Program-made: the position numbers and the translations under genes
In this document: positions 1-11,200 of the stretch, in pieces
How the letters are laid out: each line of letters begins with the position of its first letter
How positions within the stretch are numbered: position 1 is the first letter of the stretch
Notes under the pieces: model-generated
Told to the model about the DNA's origin: nothing
Seen by the model: the letters and a program-made list of their open reading frames with translations, nothing else
Database searches by the model: none
Origin: Dioscorea cayenensis subsp. rotundata
Taxonomy: Eukaryota > Streptophyta > Magnoliopsida > Dioscoreales > Dioscoreaceae
Length of the DNA stretch: 64,000 nt
Direction: 5' to 3'
Assembly: GCF_009730915.1 (NCBI RefSeq)
Contig: NC_052475.1
Location: 28,767,016 to 28,831,015, forward strand

Positions 1-461
1 AGCCATCACACCCAAAGTAATAAATTCTAAACATAAAACTTAATTCTAACTACAATTATCTCCTAAATTTTGGCAAACCATTGCACATAGCGCGCGAGAA
101 CACACAACAACCACAATTAAAAAATACAATAAAAATAACATTAAAGTAAAACAAACATCGATCCTTCAAGAGAAGACAATTAATTTACCATGCTGCTCAT
201 AGGGGGGAAGAACAGTGAATACTTGCATTAATGGAACAATCTTAACTAGGTAAATACAGATTATTCTATGTATGATCATGATGTATCAGCAAAGAATCAA
301 CAAAAAGCTATATACGCAGCATGAAGCAATGGATCAAATGAGGGTTACGTTTCTATGTAGAAAACACAGAGAGAGGTAAGCACGTATGGTGTTTGTATTT
401 ATGCATGAGAAATTAAAGAGGGGTTGGGGGGAAGTGGCATGCAGTGATACCTAAAGCCGGA
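1..461. other. Non-coding flank, AT-rich
   Basis: No convincing coding exon is visible. It lies downstream of the small minus-strand ORF at 462-710. On the minus strand a possible splice donor (TTTAG|GTATCAC) sits near 450, just after that ORF's stop codon, so part of this stretch could be intron or 3' UTR of that transcript. Confidence 0.4.
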
Positions 462-710
462 TCAAGAGGGGCAGATCTCAAGGAAGACTGGGAGCCTGCG
501 TTTCTGGCTGGACCCGTAGAGCACGCGGTTGATGACAGCCTCCTCCTCCTCAGTAGGCGGCCAAACGAAGGATGGTGGCTCCCGTGGTGGCACAGTGGGA
601 GTGGTCGAGGCTTTTGCGGCGAGCGCTAGAGCGGCAGCGATCGGTGGGGGTATGTAGCGGCCCTTGCTCCCGGCTGTAGCTTGTGCATGTTTAGAACCCT
701 GGTTACCCAT
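462..710 (-). CDS. Small hypothetical protein, 82 aa, GC-rich
   Basis: An open frame of 82 codons starts MGNQGSK and ends FLEICPS. I do not recognise the family. Its base composition is far more GC-rich than the flanking DNA, and it is rich in Ala and Pro (PPPIAAALALAAKA) followed by an acidic patch (PPTEEEEAV), which looks like a real exon and not chance. The Met-Gly start could be N-myristoylated, but no palmitoylation Cys follows. A candidate splice donor lies about a dozen bases after the stop. Whether the protein is complete is inference: a longer gene with further exons to the left is equally possible. Confidence 0.45.
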   Translation of the reverse strand: MGNQGSKHAQATAGSKGRYIPPPIAAALALAAKASTTPTVPPREPPSFVWPPTEEEEAVINRVLYGSSQKRRLPVFLEICPS

Positions 711-2178
711 TATGAAAGGAAGTGAGTCAGAAGGAGACTGAATTTAAGATTCTTAGTACTAGATGATGAGGTAATTAACTTTTAGGGTTAAGTTTGGGAT
801 CCTTTCCAATATATGCAAATATTTTCCATATATATATATATAGAATTCAAAACCTATATATAGATATAGATCTATATATGTATGTTTCTGTGGATATAGA
901 GATAAAAATGAAGTAGAGAATTCAAAATATTATATTTAAATATATAGATATATATATATTTACATGTATGTAAAATTCAAAGGTATTTTATCATGTATGT
1001 AAAATTCAGTTAAAAAAAATAATAATAATAAAAAAAAATCCTCCTCACGTTTCTCCATCCCCACCTTAAATTGGATAAGGGAGAGAATCCCCCATTCTAT
1101 GGAGATTGAGAAATAATTTAATAATAAATATAAAAAAGTTAATAAAATAAATTCATGATATTATTTTTAAAATAATAACGATAATAAAAATAAAAAGCTT
1201 AATATAATATAATAACAATAACAACAATATAAAGCTAATCGAATACAATTAAAATATAAAATTTTAACAAAACAAATACATAAAAAATAAAAAATAAAAC
1301 CTTAACAAAAACAGATAAAAAAAAAACCTTAATATTTTAACACACTATTAAATATAATTATATTTATTAATAACCTAATTTTTGTTATCTTTTTATTAAA
1401 TTTATATTTATTCGTACATTTAATTTTTATCTGAATTGAGATCCCATAGGATGAGAAGTACTTTCTTACTTCTCACTGCACTACAAAATCTAAGTATTTT
1501 TTTTCTATTCTTTCTATTCCGGAAAAGAAAACTAATAATCCTTTGACGAAAAGACAAATCCTTGCTCCAAAAAAAAAGTTCACCCTTAGATTAAATTTTT
1601 GAATCCCTCATTGACTCATTGTCAAAGATATTATAATTAACTAAGTTACATGAATTCTAATGTGTTTGGTCTTCTCTGAAGCCTAAGCTTAATTTTGTTT
1701 TTTCATTAAGTAATAATAACATCTGATAATGCATACATAATTCTATCTAGCAAAACAGAAATACGAGTTTCCCCTAGTAGATTAACCATTTATTGAATGA
1801 TTTAATTTTAAGCTGTATACTTGGGTTAGCGGTAAGTTGGATATTTGGGCTAGTGTAAGTTTCACTGAAACACACTTAAAAGCATTTTTTTCATTGGATT
1901 TTTTTTGTTGTAATTATTAATACTATTAGATTTAAAAATCAATATTAAGTATTCACCTTTATAGAATCAAACATTATGGGCCATTTTTACTGGCAAAGAA
2001 AATAATCAGGGTACTAGAACCAAAGCATGCATAGGAGTATAGAGTCTAGTTTGAAAAAAAAACGCAAAAGATCATTAAAAAATTTTAAACTTAGGATATA
2101 GCAAGAAATAAAAATTCCCAAAATTTACTTAATAAAAAGTAAAATAGTTAAAAAAAAAATCACAAACTTTTAAAAACG
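711..2178. other. AT-rich intergenic region
   Basis: Low-complexity AT DNA with (TA)n at about 828-842 and 940-960 and A-rich runs. No coding signal was seen on either strand. Confidence 0.6.
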
Positions 2179-2180
2179 TA

Positions 2181-2469
2181 CTTATTCCGTTTCTAAATAC
2201 ATGTCATTTAAGGATGATGCACAAAAATTAAAAATAATATTAAATTATCTAAATTTTAATATAAAAACATTAAATTACTATACTATTCCTCTTTTGAAAC
2301 CATGTATTTTTCTTGGGATTATAAATATTACTCTCTTCATTCATATAACTTAAGAAATTGAAGAATAAACATTACTTAAAGAATAAATATTGCCTTGATA
2401 TTGTAAAACGACAACTAATTTGAAATAATTTTTTTTTCTTAAAACGACATGTATTTTGGAACGAGGAAG
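2181..2469. mobile_element. Stowaway-like MITE (289 bp)
   Basis: The left end reads CTTATTCCGTTTCTAAATAC and then ATGTC. The right end, reverse-complemented, reads CTTCCTCGTTCCAAAATACA and then TGTC. These form imperfect terminal inverted repeats of about 25 bp that share the ACATGTC inner core. TA dinucleotides flank both sides (2179-2180 and 2470-2471), as expected for Tc1/mariner-derived Stowaway elements, whose ends resemble CTCCCTCCGT. The interior is AT-rich and non-coding, so the element is non-autonomous. Confidence 0.75.
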
Positions 2470-2478
2470 TATAAATTA

Positions 2479-2709
2479 CTCCCTCCGTTAATAATCAAAT
2501 CTCATATACCAAGAAAGTTAGTTATTTCACATAATTTAATAAAAAATTACCCCTAATTTATATCTTCACATTTCTCTCTCATATTAAATTTCAATAGGAG
2601 AATTGAATAGAGTGTTAGGGTAATTTTGGAAAAAAAATAATAAATGCTTCTTGATGTTTAAAAATAACATATAAAAAGAAACATGGGTTTATGACAGATA
2701 AAAATGAAG
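2479..2709. mobile_element. Second Stowaway-like MITE (231 bp)
   Basis: The left end carries the classic Stowaway terminus CTCCCTCCGTT after a TA (2477-2478). The right end, reverse-complemented, is CTTCATTTTTATCTGTCATA, also followed by TA (2710-2711). The inverted repeats are more diverged than in the neighbouring element, so the right boundary is less certain. Only 9 bp separate it from the MITE at 2181-2469. Confidence 0.5.
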
Positions 2710-3126
2710 TATATCCAAAATTCCAAACATTTATTTGTAATAAATTATTTTTTTTAATCAGTATTATTCTACATGTACGTTAAATCTTTATAAAAAAAAA
2801 ACATGCACATTAAAACAAATCACGTTCTTTGATTATAATTTTTATTTTGATAAAATACAACAAACACATGTCAAAAATATGAACAAACATCTAACAATAA
2901 ATAACTTACGCAATGAACCTAATACTAATAGGTATTAGGTCAAGTGATTATATTTTCCTCAACAAATTTTAATTTTTTAATATATAAATATGCTTAATTC
3001 TAATATTTTTTAAGTGAAATAAATGAAAATTCACATATTAAGTGAACGTACAGAATCTGTAAAATCTGATTGCTTCCATGTTGTAACTATATATATATAA
3101 ATTGAAAAAAATGGAGTCAATTAACA

Positions 3127-3259
3127 TTAATAGAAGGAACATAGTACCTCGGTTTTCGGCTTCACAGAGCGAGCGCCGCGTAGCTCCTCCTTCCCGTGCG
3201 CGAACTGCCGAGAAAACTTTGTCATATGGAAATAAACTAGAAATAGCGCCTTTCACATA

Positions 3260-3310
<51 letters not shown>

Positions 3311-3898
3311 GCACTTGGACCTGTAGCGGCAAACGCCAGTTTCAACCCACAAACGGCACATCTCTGTCTTATAAAGGCTCCCAACACCGCCACTGCTGGA
3401 CGACGAACTGGACGATCCAAGCTCGCCCCCACCCCTTGCCCGCCCCGAGCCGCTGTTCTCCCCAACCAAGACCCCATCCATCACGAGCACATCCTCCTCG
3501 ACCTCCATCTTCACCGGCGTCTTATAGACTGCTGACGAGGCCCCTGCCACTAAATTCCCGATCGACGACAGTGGTGAGGTGCCGCCGCGAGGGGAACGGA
3601 GCTGGAGGAGATGATGGGGGAGAAGCTTCAGCCGCGACATCGGCGAGTCGGATGAGTCGGGGAGGCGTGAGCGGGTGTAGCGGAGGAGAGCAGGGTCAAG
3701 GTCAAGATGCGTGGCTGGGGATTTGGGGCTGGAGGCGCAGGCGTTGAAGGCCGGACCTAGGAAGGCGTTCGGCGAGGGTGATGGGAATCTCCGCCGTCGG
3801 TTTGGTGATTGGCTCGTCCATGATCCTGATCCGCCACTGCTGACCGTATGATCAGAGCTTGTGGTCGTCCCGCTGCTCATCCCGTAATAGATGTCCAT
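3127..3898 (-). CDS. CCCH zinc-finger protein, single finger, apparently truncated
   Basis: Coding exons are 3308-3898 and 3148-3204. The start is MDIYYGMSSG, 13 bases after a 5'-UTR splice acceptor. Exon 1 encodes 197 residues of Ser/Pro-rich sequence, ending in the finger lead-in YKTEMCRLWVETGVCRYRSK. Exon 2 completes the finger with the CQFAHGKEELR segment, giving a perfect C-X8-C-X5-C-X3-H spacing. In TTP-type plant tandem fingers a second finger (KTEVCR...) follows after about 18 residues. Here the frame runs to KPKTE and then either splices at GAG|GTACTA or reads on 7 codons to a stop at 3127-3129. No second finger is visible in the 2.4 kb downstream. A protein of this family would bind AU-rich RNA and act in mRNA decay or translation control. 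Loss of one finger would weaken that, so it may be a pseudogene or a divergent paralogue. Confidence 0.7.
3265..3306. repeat. (GA)21 microsatellite inside the CCCH-gene intron
   Basis: A perfect dinucleotide run. On the gene's strand it is (TC)n beginning at the splice donor itself (CAG|GTCTCTCTC...), so it fills nearly half of the 103-nt intron 3205-3307. Confidence 0.95.
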
Positions 3899-3910
3899 GC
3901 GTTCTTTGGA

Positions 3911-4600
3911 CCTGCGGGACACCACAATCAATATACTAAATGACCAAAACACCCTTCGATATTTGAACTAACACTCGGCGCCAAATCGGCATTTTTCAAA
4001 TTAAGGGAAACATTGCGATTTGGGGATTTTTTTTTTTTAACTTTTTATTCATTTCATTGGTTTTCGAGAGAATTTTGTTCCGAAAATGCAATAGCAGATG
4101 AAAATTTTAATAGCTAATTAATAATCTTTCATAGTTTCATGGTGATTTATTGTCATTAATTTGTATAATTGAGTTGAATTCAATCATGAATTAATAAGGA
4201 AAATTATAAAATAATAATAATAATAAGGAAAATCCCGGAAAAAAAGAAGTGAGAACAATTTCTTCTAAAATTTCAAATTTACTATCAGATCTTCAGATCC
4301 CTCTAAGCACTACCCATGAATCAAAACAAAGAAGAAGGTAATTGAGCTCAAGCACTGTGGCTTTCATCGACTTGCTCATGAAATCAAACAGCCAAGCAAA
4401 CTTTCTAGAGAATTTCTCCAAGAAAGACGAGGTACAGATAGATAGGTGATCAAGAATTGAATCGAACCTGGATGACAATCGGATCAGAAGTCGATCAAGA
4501 TGACGAACGCTTCGAGAAGAGCGACGACCGATCGGCGCTGATCTCGCTCTCGAATTTCTCTCCCTTTCTTCAGATCGCCATTTGAGCAGCCAAAACCCCG
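3911..4600 (-). other. 5' leader of the CCCH gene with a leader intron
   Basis: Minus strand: a leader exon from about 4600 to 4468 ends CATCCAG|GTTCGATT, and the intron 3912-4467 ends in CCGCAG just upstream of the start codon. The leader carries a 4-codon uORF (Met-Ala-Ile-stop, 4570-4581). The transcription start is inferred from the TATA-like motif at 4618-4625. Confidence 0.55.
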
Positions 4601-4617
4601 CGAGATGCGGCGCGGAG

Positions 4618-4625
4618 TATAAATA
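4618..4625. promoter_or_regulatory. TATA-like motif in a divergent promoter
   Basis: TATAAATA on the plus strand reads TATTTATA on the minus strand. It lies between the minus-strand CCCH gene (leader begins about 20-30 bases to its left) and the plus-strand p23 gene (start codon 4977). It could serve either direction; this is inference from position. Confidence 0.5.
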
Positions 4626-4760
4626 GAGTGGCCTGAAGAGGAAAAAGGTACCACGTGGACTCTTCTGAGACGTACGATTGTGTGATCTGGGGAAATCCAG
4701 ATAACTTTGTTTAATTTAAATAATCGAATTTCTCGAACAATTATTTTATATTCATTCTAA

Positions 4761-4830
4761 GAATGGACGTTCCAGATCATCCTAAATAAATAAATCCAAC
4801 AACGAATGGACGGGCCAGATCATCCTAAGA
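4761..4830 (+). repeat. Short direct repeat upstream of the p23 gene
   Basis: The block AATGGACGTTCCAGATCATC at about 4761 recurs as AATGGACGGGCCAGATCATC at about 4805 (two mismatches), each followed by CTAA. It lies in the p23 promoter or leader. Confidence 0.8.
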
Positions 4831-4976
4831 TCAAGCTACCAGCAATCGAAGCGTCTGGAACAATGAAGAAGCATCTGATAAACCCCCCCATGCGGTTCTA
4901 TGATCACTTTTATTCTCCCTCTTTCTCACTCTGGTTCTTCGAGGTTGAAACCCTAGAAGTGGAAAGGACGATCACA

Positions 4977-7156
4977 ATGAGGTACTTCTCCTTGTTTGTC
5001 ATCAGCTTGTCGCTATGCATCCTTGATTCTCTGTTCTGGGAGTTTGTGGTGTTTGCCTATCCTTTTTTTTTGTTTTTGGCGCAGCATTAGTATTTGAATT
5101 AGGGGTGTTTGTTTGATTGATTAAATATGCAAGAAATGTGTTTTTAAGGGGTTTTTTTTTCAATTTCATTTGTGATTTTGATATTTAGCTCGGATTGTGA
5201 TTGTTTTAGTCAATGTTGAATTGGAAGTTTGTTTAGGTGTAATGGTTTTGGAAATCGAGAACAATATAAGCCATTTGGATCTAGTTTATAGTTTGATTAT
5301 CAATGTGTGTGTGTGTGTTAAAAATTGATTTATAGGTTTTAAATGGCAAACCTTATTTCTTGGGCTGCATTGCGTCAATTTTAATTGAGAAACACATTGC
5401 CAAATTGTTTTTTTAATGGATGGATTTTGTGAAACAAATACATGCGGTAACCTTTGGCATCATATTCAATCTATACAATGTCAAGTCAACATCCATTGTC
5501 TGTTTATGTTGCAAACTTCGAATTTAGAGGTTTGCATGTGTTATGCGCCTTCTGACTTTTTATTCTTTATGTATAATTTTCTGATTTATTTGATTTTATT
5601 AATGGTAGTTTTTGTTCCAGCATTAATCCTTATAATGTGGAGAGTAGATATGTGTTTGAAGAATTTGCGTAGGTGTCTGTTGTGGTGACTTGTAGTTTTT
5701 ACCTGCTTATGATGCTATTACAGATCAAAATTATTTAGACGGTAGAGTAATCATGATTTCTCAAAGAAGGTTTTTGTAGGCATTTGTTGATGCATCTGTT
5801 TATGGCAGAGGCTGATGGTGCAAGCTTATTGTTTTTGCTATTGATTTGTTGCTGATATGTTCTGGTTTTATTGCAGTTAGCAATTAGTTTGGATTGTATA
5901 TTTAAAGTTTGCTGACAGACCTATTTCCATGTTCTATAGCCGACATCCGTTAACTAAATGGGCCCAGAAGTCTGACAAGGTTTACATCACCATTGAACTG
6001 CCTGAGGCTAAGGATGTTAAGTTGTCTTTGCAACCAGATGGCCACTTTCATTTCTCAGCGACAACGGGAGCTGATAATGTTGCATTTGAGATTGAGTTTG
6101 AGTTGTTTGATAAAGTTAATGCGGATGTAAGTGTCTGGTAAATTGAAAATTTTCAATTAATCCTGAGATTCTGACTATAAGCATATGCATAGTAGTGAGT
6201 TGATGATTTTATTCAGGAAAGCAAAGCTGCTATTGGATCAAGGACAGTATGCTATCTTGTGAAGAAGGCAGAGAAGAAGTGGTGGAGCAGGCTGTTAAAG
6301 CAGGAAGGGAAGCCTCCTGTGTTTTTGAAAGTTGACTGGGACAAATGGGTTGATGAAGATGATGAGAAGGAAAATAGCTGTGATTAGTGCCTCCAATTGT
6401 GCTTATCATATTTATTTTAACTGGTATTTACTTGTCTTACATGGCTTTAGTCTTATCTCATGAAATTGTTTTTCTGTGTTCCATCTATAGATGATATGGA
6501 CTTTGGTGACATGGACTTCTCTGTAAGTACTGAACAAAAATGGACAAACCTTATTGATTTGTTTCTTTTATTCTTATTCCCATTTATCTACTGCAGAAAT
6601 TGAACATGAGTGGTGTGGAGGATGATCTTGATCTTGATGTTGATGATGAAAAGGATGGAGGTCAGAGTTACTAATGCATTTCCATAAACCATTTTTGTAT
6701 TTGTGTCTGTCTATATGCTGTTGCTAGAAACTGGTTTTTTTATTTGTCAATCTATCTTTGGGTGATTTATTTTGGGTACTAATTAAGTGGGAAAACCCCA
6801 TTCTAAAAGAAAGAGAAAATACTTTAGTGGCCTAGAGCTTTGTTATTCTTTTCTGGATTTGGTTAACATATACCTCAATCCCTTGTGTGATGGTTGCCAT
6901 CTAAACTAGAAACTCTTTTTCACATGGGAGTGGTCTTTAACTAATGAGACACAGAACTAGGGCAGTCATGGAACTTTTGTTTGAATTTTCCAACTATATT
7001 TTGAACTCATATTTATTCTGGTAGATCTAAGTTCGGTTGTATTGTTGTTTGTTTTCCATCAAATTTAATTTAATTCTTCATGCAGATGATGAAATGGAAG
7101 AATTGAAAGCTGGAGAGGCCCCGGTTGCTGCTGCTGAATCTGGAGTGTTAGCATGA
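4977..7156 (+). CDS. p23 co-chaperone of Hsp90, 173 aa
   Basis: The spliced model is 4977-4981, 5940-6126, 6217-6379, 6491-6522, 6597-6660 and 7086-7156, and closes exactly in frame. The first coding exon is only ATGAG; joined to exon 2 it gives MSRHPLTKWAQKSDKVYITI, the conserved p23 start. A CS-fold beta-sandwich spans about residues 3-105, and the p23 signature VDWDKWVDEDD is at about 103-113. The acidic tail (about 110-156) resembles other p23 proteins. There are no Met-Gly-Gly repeats, so it is the short p23 form. p23 binds ATP-bound Hsp90 in the cytosol and nucleus and stabilises client complexes. The exon 3 donor (AGCT|GTGATT) is weak, but it is the only one found that keeps the frame. 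The 958-nt first intron directly after the start codon is a plausible expression-enhancing intron. Confidence 0.92.
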
Positions 7157-8124
7157 GTTCTTCAGGCTGATATATTATTTGCCATGTAAACAAACATTCA
7201 CGCCAAAATAGCGCATAATACTGGAGGTATATACATTGTCATAATGTTATGTGTTATCTTCTTTGTTATTTTGATTAGAGTCCGACCGCCATTTTTGTAT
7301 GATTTAAGGTCCACTTTGTAGGGTATACATACTTCAACCTTGAAAACTAGCTTGCATTCTAGTATGATAAAAAAAAAAAAAAACTCCATTTCTTTTATTG
7401 TCTTAATCATGTACCCTCTCTGTGGTTTAACCAAATGGTACAAATCCGAAGCTAAGTACTTATTAATTCAGAATGAATTAGAGAGTAGAAACTAGGCCAC
7501 GTCACCATGTTCAACTTCAACAGCATGAATAAGAATTATAGCGTGAGAGAGCAGCTGGTACATCTAGCTCTGACACGTCTCCTCTCTCTCTCATCATTGC
7601 TGACATCCTCTGCATGACATTTTAGCTCTTCATTTTTTTTTAATAAAATAAATATCCTGTTTTTTCAATATATCCCTGAATATGTGTAATTGTCCATTTA
7701 ATATTCGAAAATTTCTGTTACCTTTTTAAATATGTTGGTCAACTTCTTGAGACTTTTTTTAAAATTTTATTTACTATTTTAAAAACCTAGCTATTTATCA
7801 GTTTTTCACACAAATTTCCTAAAATCTATTATATTTGACTTTTTGGTCTTTAATTTATTTTTATAATTTTATACTTTGTGATTGAAGTTAAAAACTGACA
7901 GACCAGTGGGGTCAATATACATATTCTATAGAGACAAAAAGATAAGGAAATTGTTATATAATGTTGGCCGGATATTTATGTCCCTCATTTTATTTGCTTG
8001 TTTTCACACTTTATAACAAAAGGAAATTTTGACAGTGATCTATGACCCCCAAGTGTGATCATACATGCATACATACATACAGAACCAAAGATGGGTGGAA
8101 TTTACATTATGAAAATTCATAAAA

Positions 8125-8155
<31 letters not shown>

Positions 8156-8261
8156 GTTTGTGAATTTCAATGAAATTGACAAGAAAACATGAACCACTCA
8201 CCCAGATTCATGAATAATTCAGCAATCCAAAAATACGAGCAGTTCTTGTGAAACATTTGCA
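7157..8261. other. Spacer between convergent p23 and PUS3 genes
   Basis: It holds the 3' UTRs of both neighbours and AT-rich DNA with (TA)n at about 8128-8154 and an (ATAC) run near 8065. No gene was seen. Confidence 0.6.
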
Positions 8262-11200
8262 TCAGCTCTTGAGAACACCTTTCAAGTTAAGCTTCGCCCG
8301 TCGCTCTTCAAAGGATGCTGGAATGAATAAATCAGTGTTAGATACATTCACATATATCGATTAAACGTACGGACGAAAGAGAATCTAGAAATCATACAGA
8401 ACTTACGTTCGGTTGGCCGAAGCAAGAGAGGGACATGACCCTTTGGTTTCTTTCCGGGGTTCATTGAACTTGTTTCTGCATCAGCACTGAATTATAGAAC
8501 TAATTCGCGAAGAATGTTGAACGAAAGTAAATATTTAAATGCTAAAAAGGGAATTCACCTGGCAAAGAAGTGCAACTCAGAGCCTCTTGGAAAATGGCAG
8601 CTTGCAACATATGAGTCTGGAATTCGTTCTTCAAGTGCTCATGCAAAGCTCGACCGGCATCTAGCAAATGGTTGAACGAAATGACATAATGTGAATCACG
8701 AATCATTTAGTGATTATAAGGGTGGTACAGGCAGGAAATAAAATTACCTGATGAGCAAATGAAATTTATATCTTCAAATTCGCAAGATCGAAGAATCAAA
8801 GGAAGGTCGGGCGCCATATTGTACTGAGGTTTTCTTGGAGTCTTGCCAATGTCCAATAGCACATCAATTATCTGCAGCGCAATTAGTTCTGTATGAATTT
8901 GGTTAACAGAAGGCATAACAACGAGAACCATGCATCAAGTTCTGTTATTTTTTTACAATAATTCTAATATAAATCAATCGATGAGTGATGGATCTCCATG
9001 CAACAATGTACCCTTGACCTGTCATAGTCATCATCTAGAGAAATTTATTTCACAGTCAAGATAATGCCCCCCCCAGAAAAACTACTATAATATTTCAGAC
9101 CCCAAATTATAGGAAAGAGCCAGTTTCTATCCATAATCACCAGGCTGGACAACAAAAAGACAGATCAAAAAACCTAAAAGCGGAAGAGTTTGATTTACTT
9201 TATCATGCCTGCAAAAAAGTAGGTGCTGATAATACAAAGCAACCACTGATAAGATGCCAAACACAAACCTCAGGTGATTCAAAACCGTGACCGATCATAA
9301 ATAACACAGCCACCATGCAGCGGACTTGGTGCCACAAAAACGCACTGCCCCTAATTGTCATTGTACAAAGTTCGTTTTCGTCAAATCTGCATCCCGACAA
9401 AGTGCCACCCAGTTCAGATGAAAGAACTTGAGCATGCAAGCCATTGTTCATCTCACAGTAATATGAGCAAATTAATACAAAATGAAAGGGAAAACTAAAG
9501 AAAAATATCAACTGACTACACATGCCGCCCAAGTTTCTCATATTGTGAAAATCAGATAAAGCTCAAAGCAAAAAAATCTGACTTATATGAGCTAAAGAAA
9601 TGAAGGCCTTCAGGGCAAATAAATCAATCTATACAAAAAATAGCGGAAAGGGGCTCATAAGTTTAGTCCTTTATCTTTATAACTGAATGCTAATTATCCT
9701 GGAAGTTTGCGTGCGAGCAGTATGGACAGTTACCCTCGTGCCATTTACAGAACTCAGAATACCTTACATTATAAGAAGTATTACTAGCTATTAAAATGAA
9801 TTGTTAATTATCGACCTTTTACCACAAGAAGAAATCTCAAAGGTTGTGATCTTCCGAGTATAGTTGTTCACATTTGCTGCGTCCATCTTGCAGAAATTTC
9901 TGAAGTCATGTTCCCCAACAAATTTCTTAGCAGCCTTTTGCATTGCCTGATGCACATAAAATGAGAAAGGAAGATGAAGTCCTGAATGTGGAAAAGAGGG
10001 AAAACAATGTACTATAACTCAAAAGGAAATTTTTGTGAGGTTTACCGCTATATCTAAAGATTCACGCCAAAAAAGGTACCTATATTCCCTGCTCAAACAT
10101 TTGAACCTGCAGTACAGCTTTGTAGGGATAAATAAATCTCAATTTGCAATCCAGAAATCAAACAACAAAAAAGAAAATAAAACAGAGCTTCATAAATTTT
10201 ACAATATACAAATATGAGGGAAAGAAAAATTAAGAACAAAAAAGGAATTTATTGTGTAAAAATACATTGAATGCGCAAAAATCCTTTGTCCTGTTTTTTG
10301 GGCATTATGTTTATAAAGACTAAAAAAAGGTGTGCGTGTGACCAAGTAGAGAAAAATGTATGCTAAGATCCACTGTATTATATTCAACATGGATGCAAAG
10401 AACAAAAGAGATGAGAAGGATAAGAGAGACCTTGCATGAAACTTAGACGGAGCAGGGCACCAGCCTATCACTCGAATGTCCTTTGGAAGAACTCTATTTA
10501 ATACCCGCACATAATCAATTTCGCCCTCTGTACACAGAAGAGCAAATTTATCGGAAAATGCATAGTGATGTTGCTCTTGTGTGTGCGTGCGTGCGAAAGA
10601 GCTTTGATTATTTTTCTAGGGAAAAATTAAAAAAAAAAAACTTTAAATTTAATAACAATTCAAACTCCTGGTAGGAATAATTCTTTCCATAGTGTAATAT
10701 TGTTGAAAAGTGATTTGAGGAAAATAAATTCTAACAATGGTAATTGTATGCCTAGAATTCAAATGGCAAAAGGCAGCAGGATAAACAACAAGTACACACC
10801 ACAATTTTCTCCAAATATAGTCTTCTCGTTGTTGTTCCCTCCATTATTTTTGACCTTTGATCGCAAATATATGGCAATCACCTGCAGCAGATAGTTATTT
10901 TCATAACTCTGGAAGACAAGAAGTATGTCCACATCATCAAAAGTTCCCTGCTCTTTGTTAACAGTATATTAGGAAACAAGATTTCTTAAAGTAAATAATA
11001 TATTGATAAATGCGGCTGACTAATTACTTGTATTCCAATAATTCTTAGTTACCATAATTTTAAATTAGTATCTTCTTTGAAACATTAAATTGTCAAGGAA
11101 AAGGTATTTGCATAGATCTGGAAGGATCCTCATGAAATTGAGAAGCATAGTAATGGAAGCTAAGAAGACTGACTAAGTGATCCAGGTTACCTGGCCAGTA

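Noticed and set aside
444-629. 61-codon plus-strand frame
   Set aside because: Antisense shadow of the GC-rich minus-strand ORF at 462-710.
1800-1880. GGGTTAGCGGTAAGTTGG as an A box of a SINE
   Set aside because: No B box, tail or flanking duplication could be found.
3263-3535. Open frame of Arg-Glu repeats followed by 60 residues on the plus strand
   Set aside because: Produced by the (GA)21 microsatellite running into the antisense of the CCCH exon; no independent coding evidence.
4806-5090. 94-codon frame in the p23 leader
   Set aside because: It overlaps the p23 start codon in another frame and runs into intron 1; no recognisable protein.
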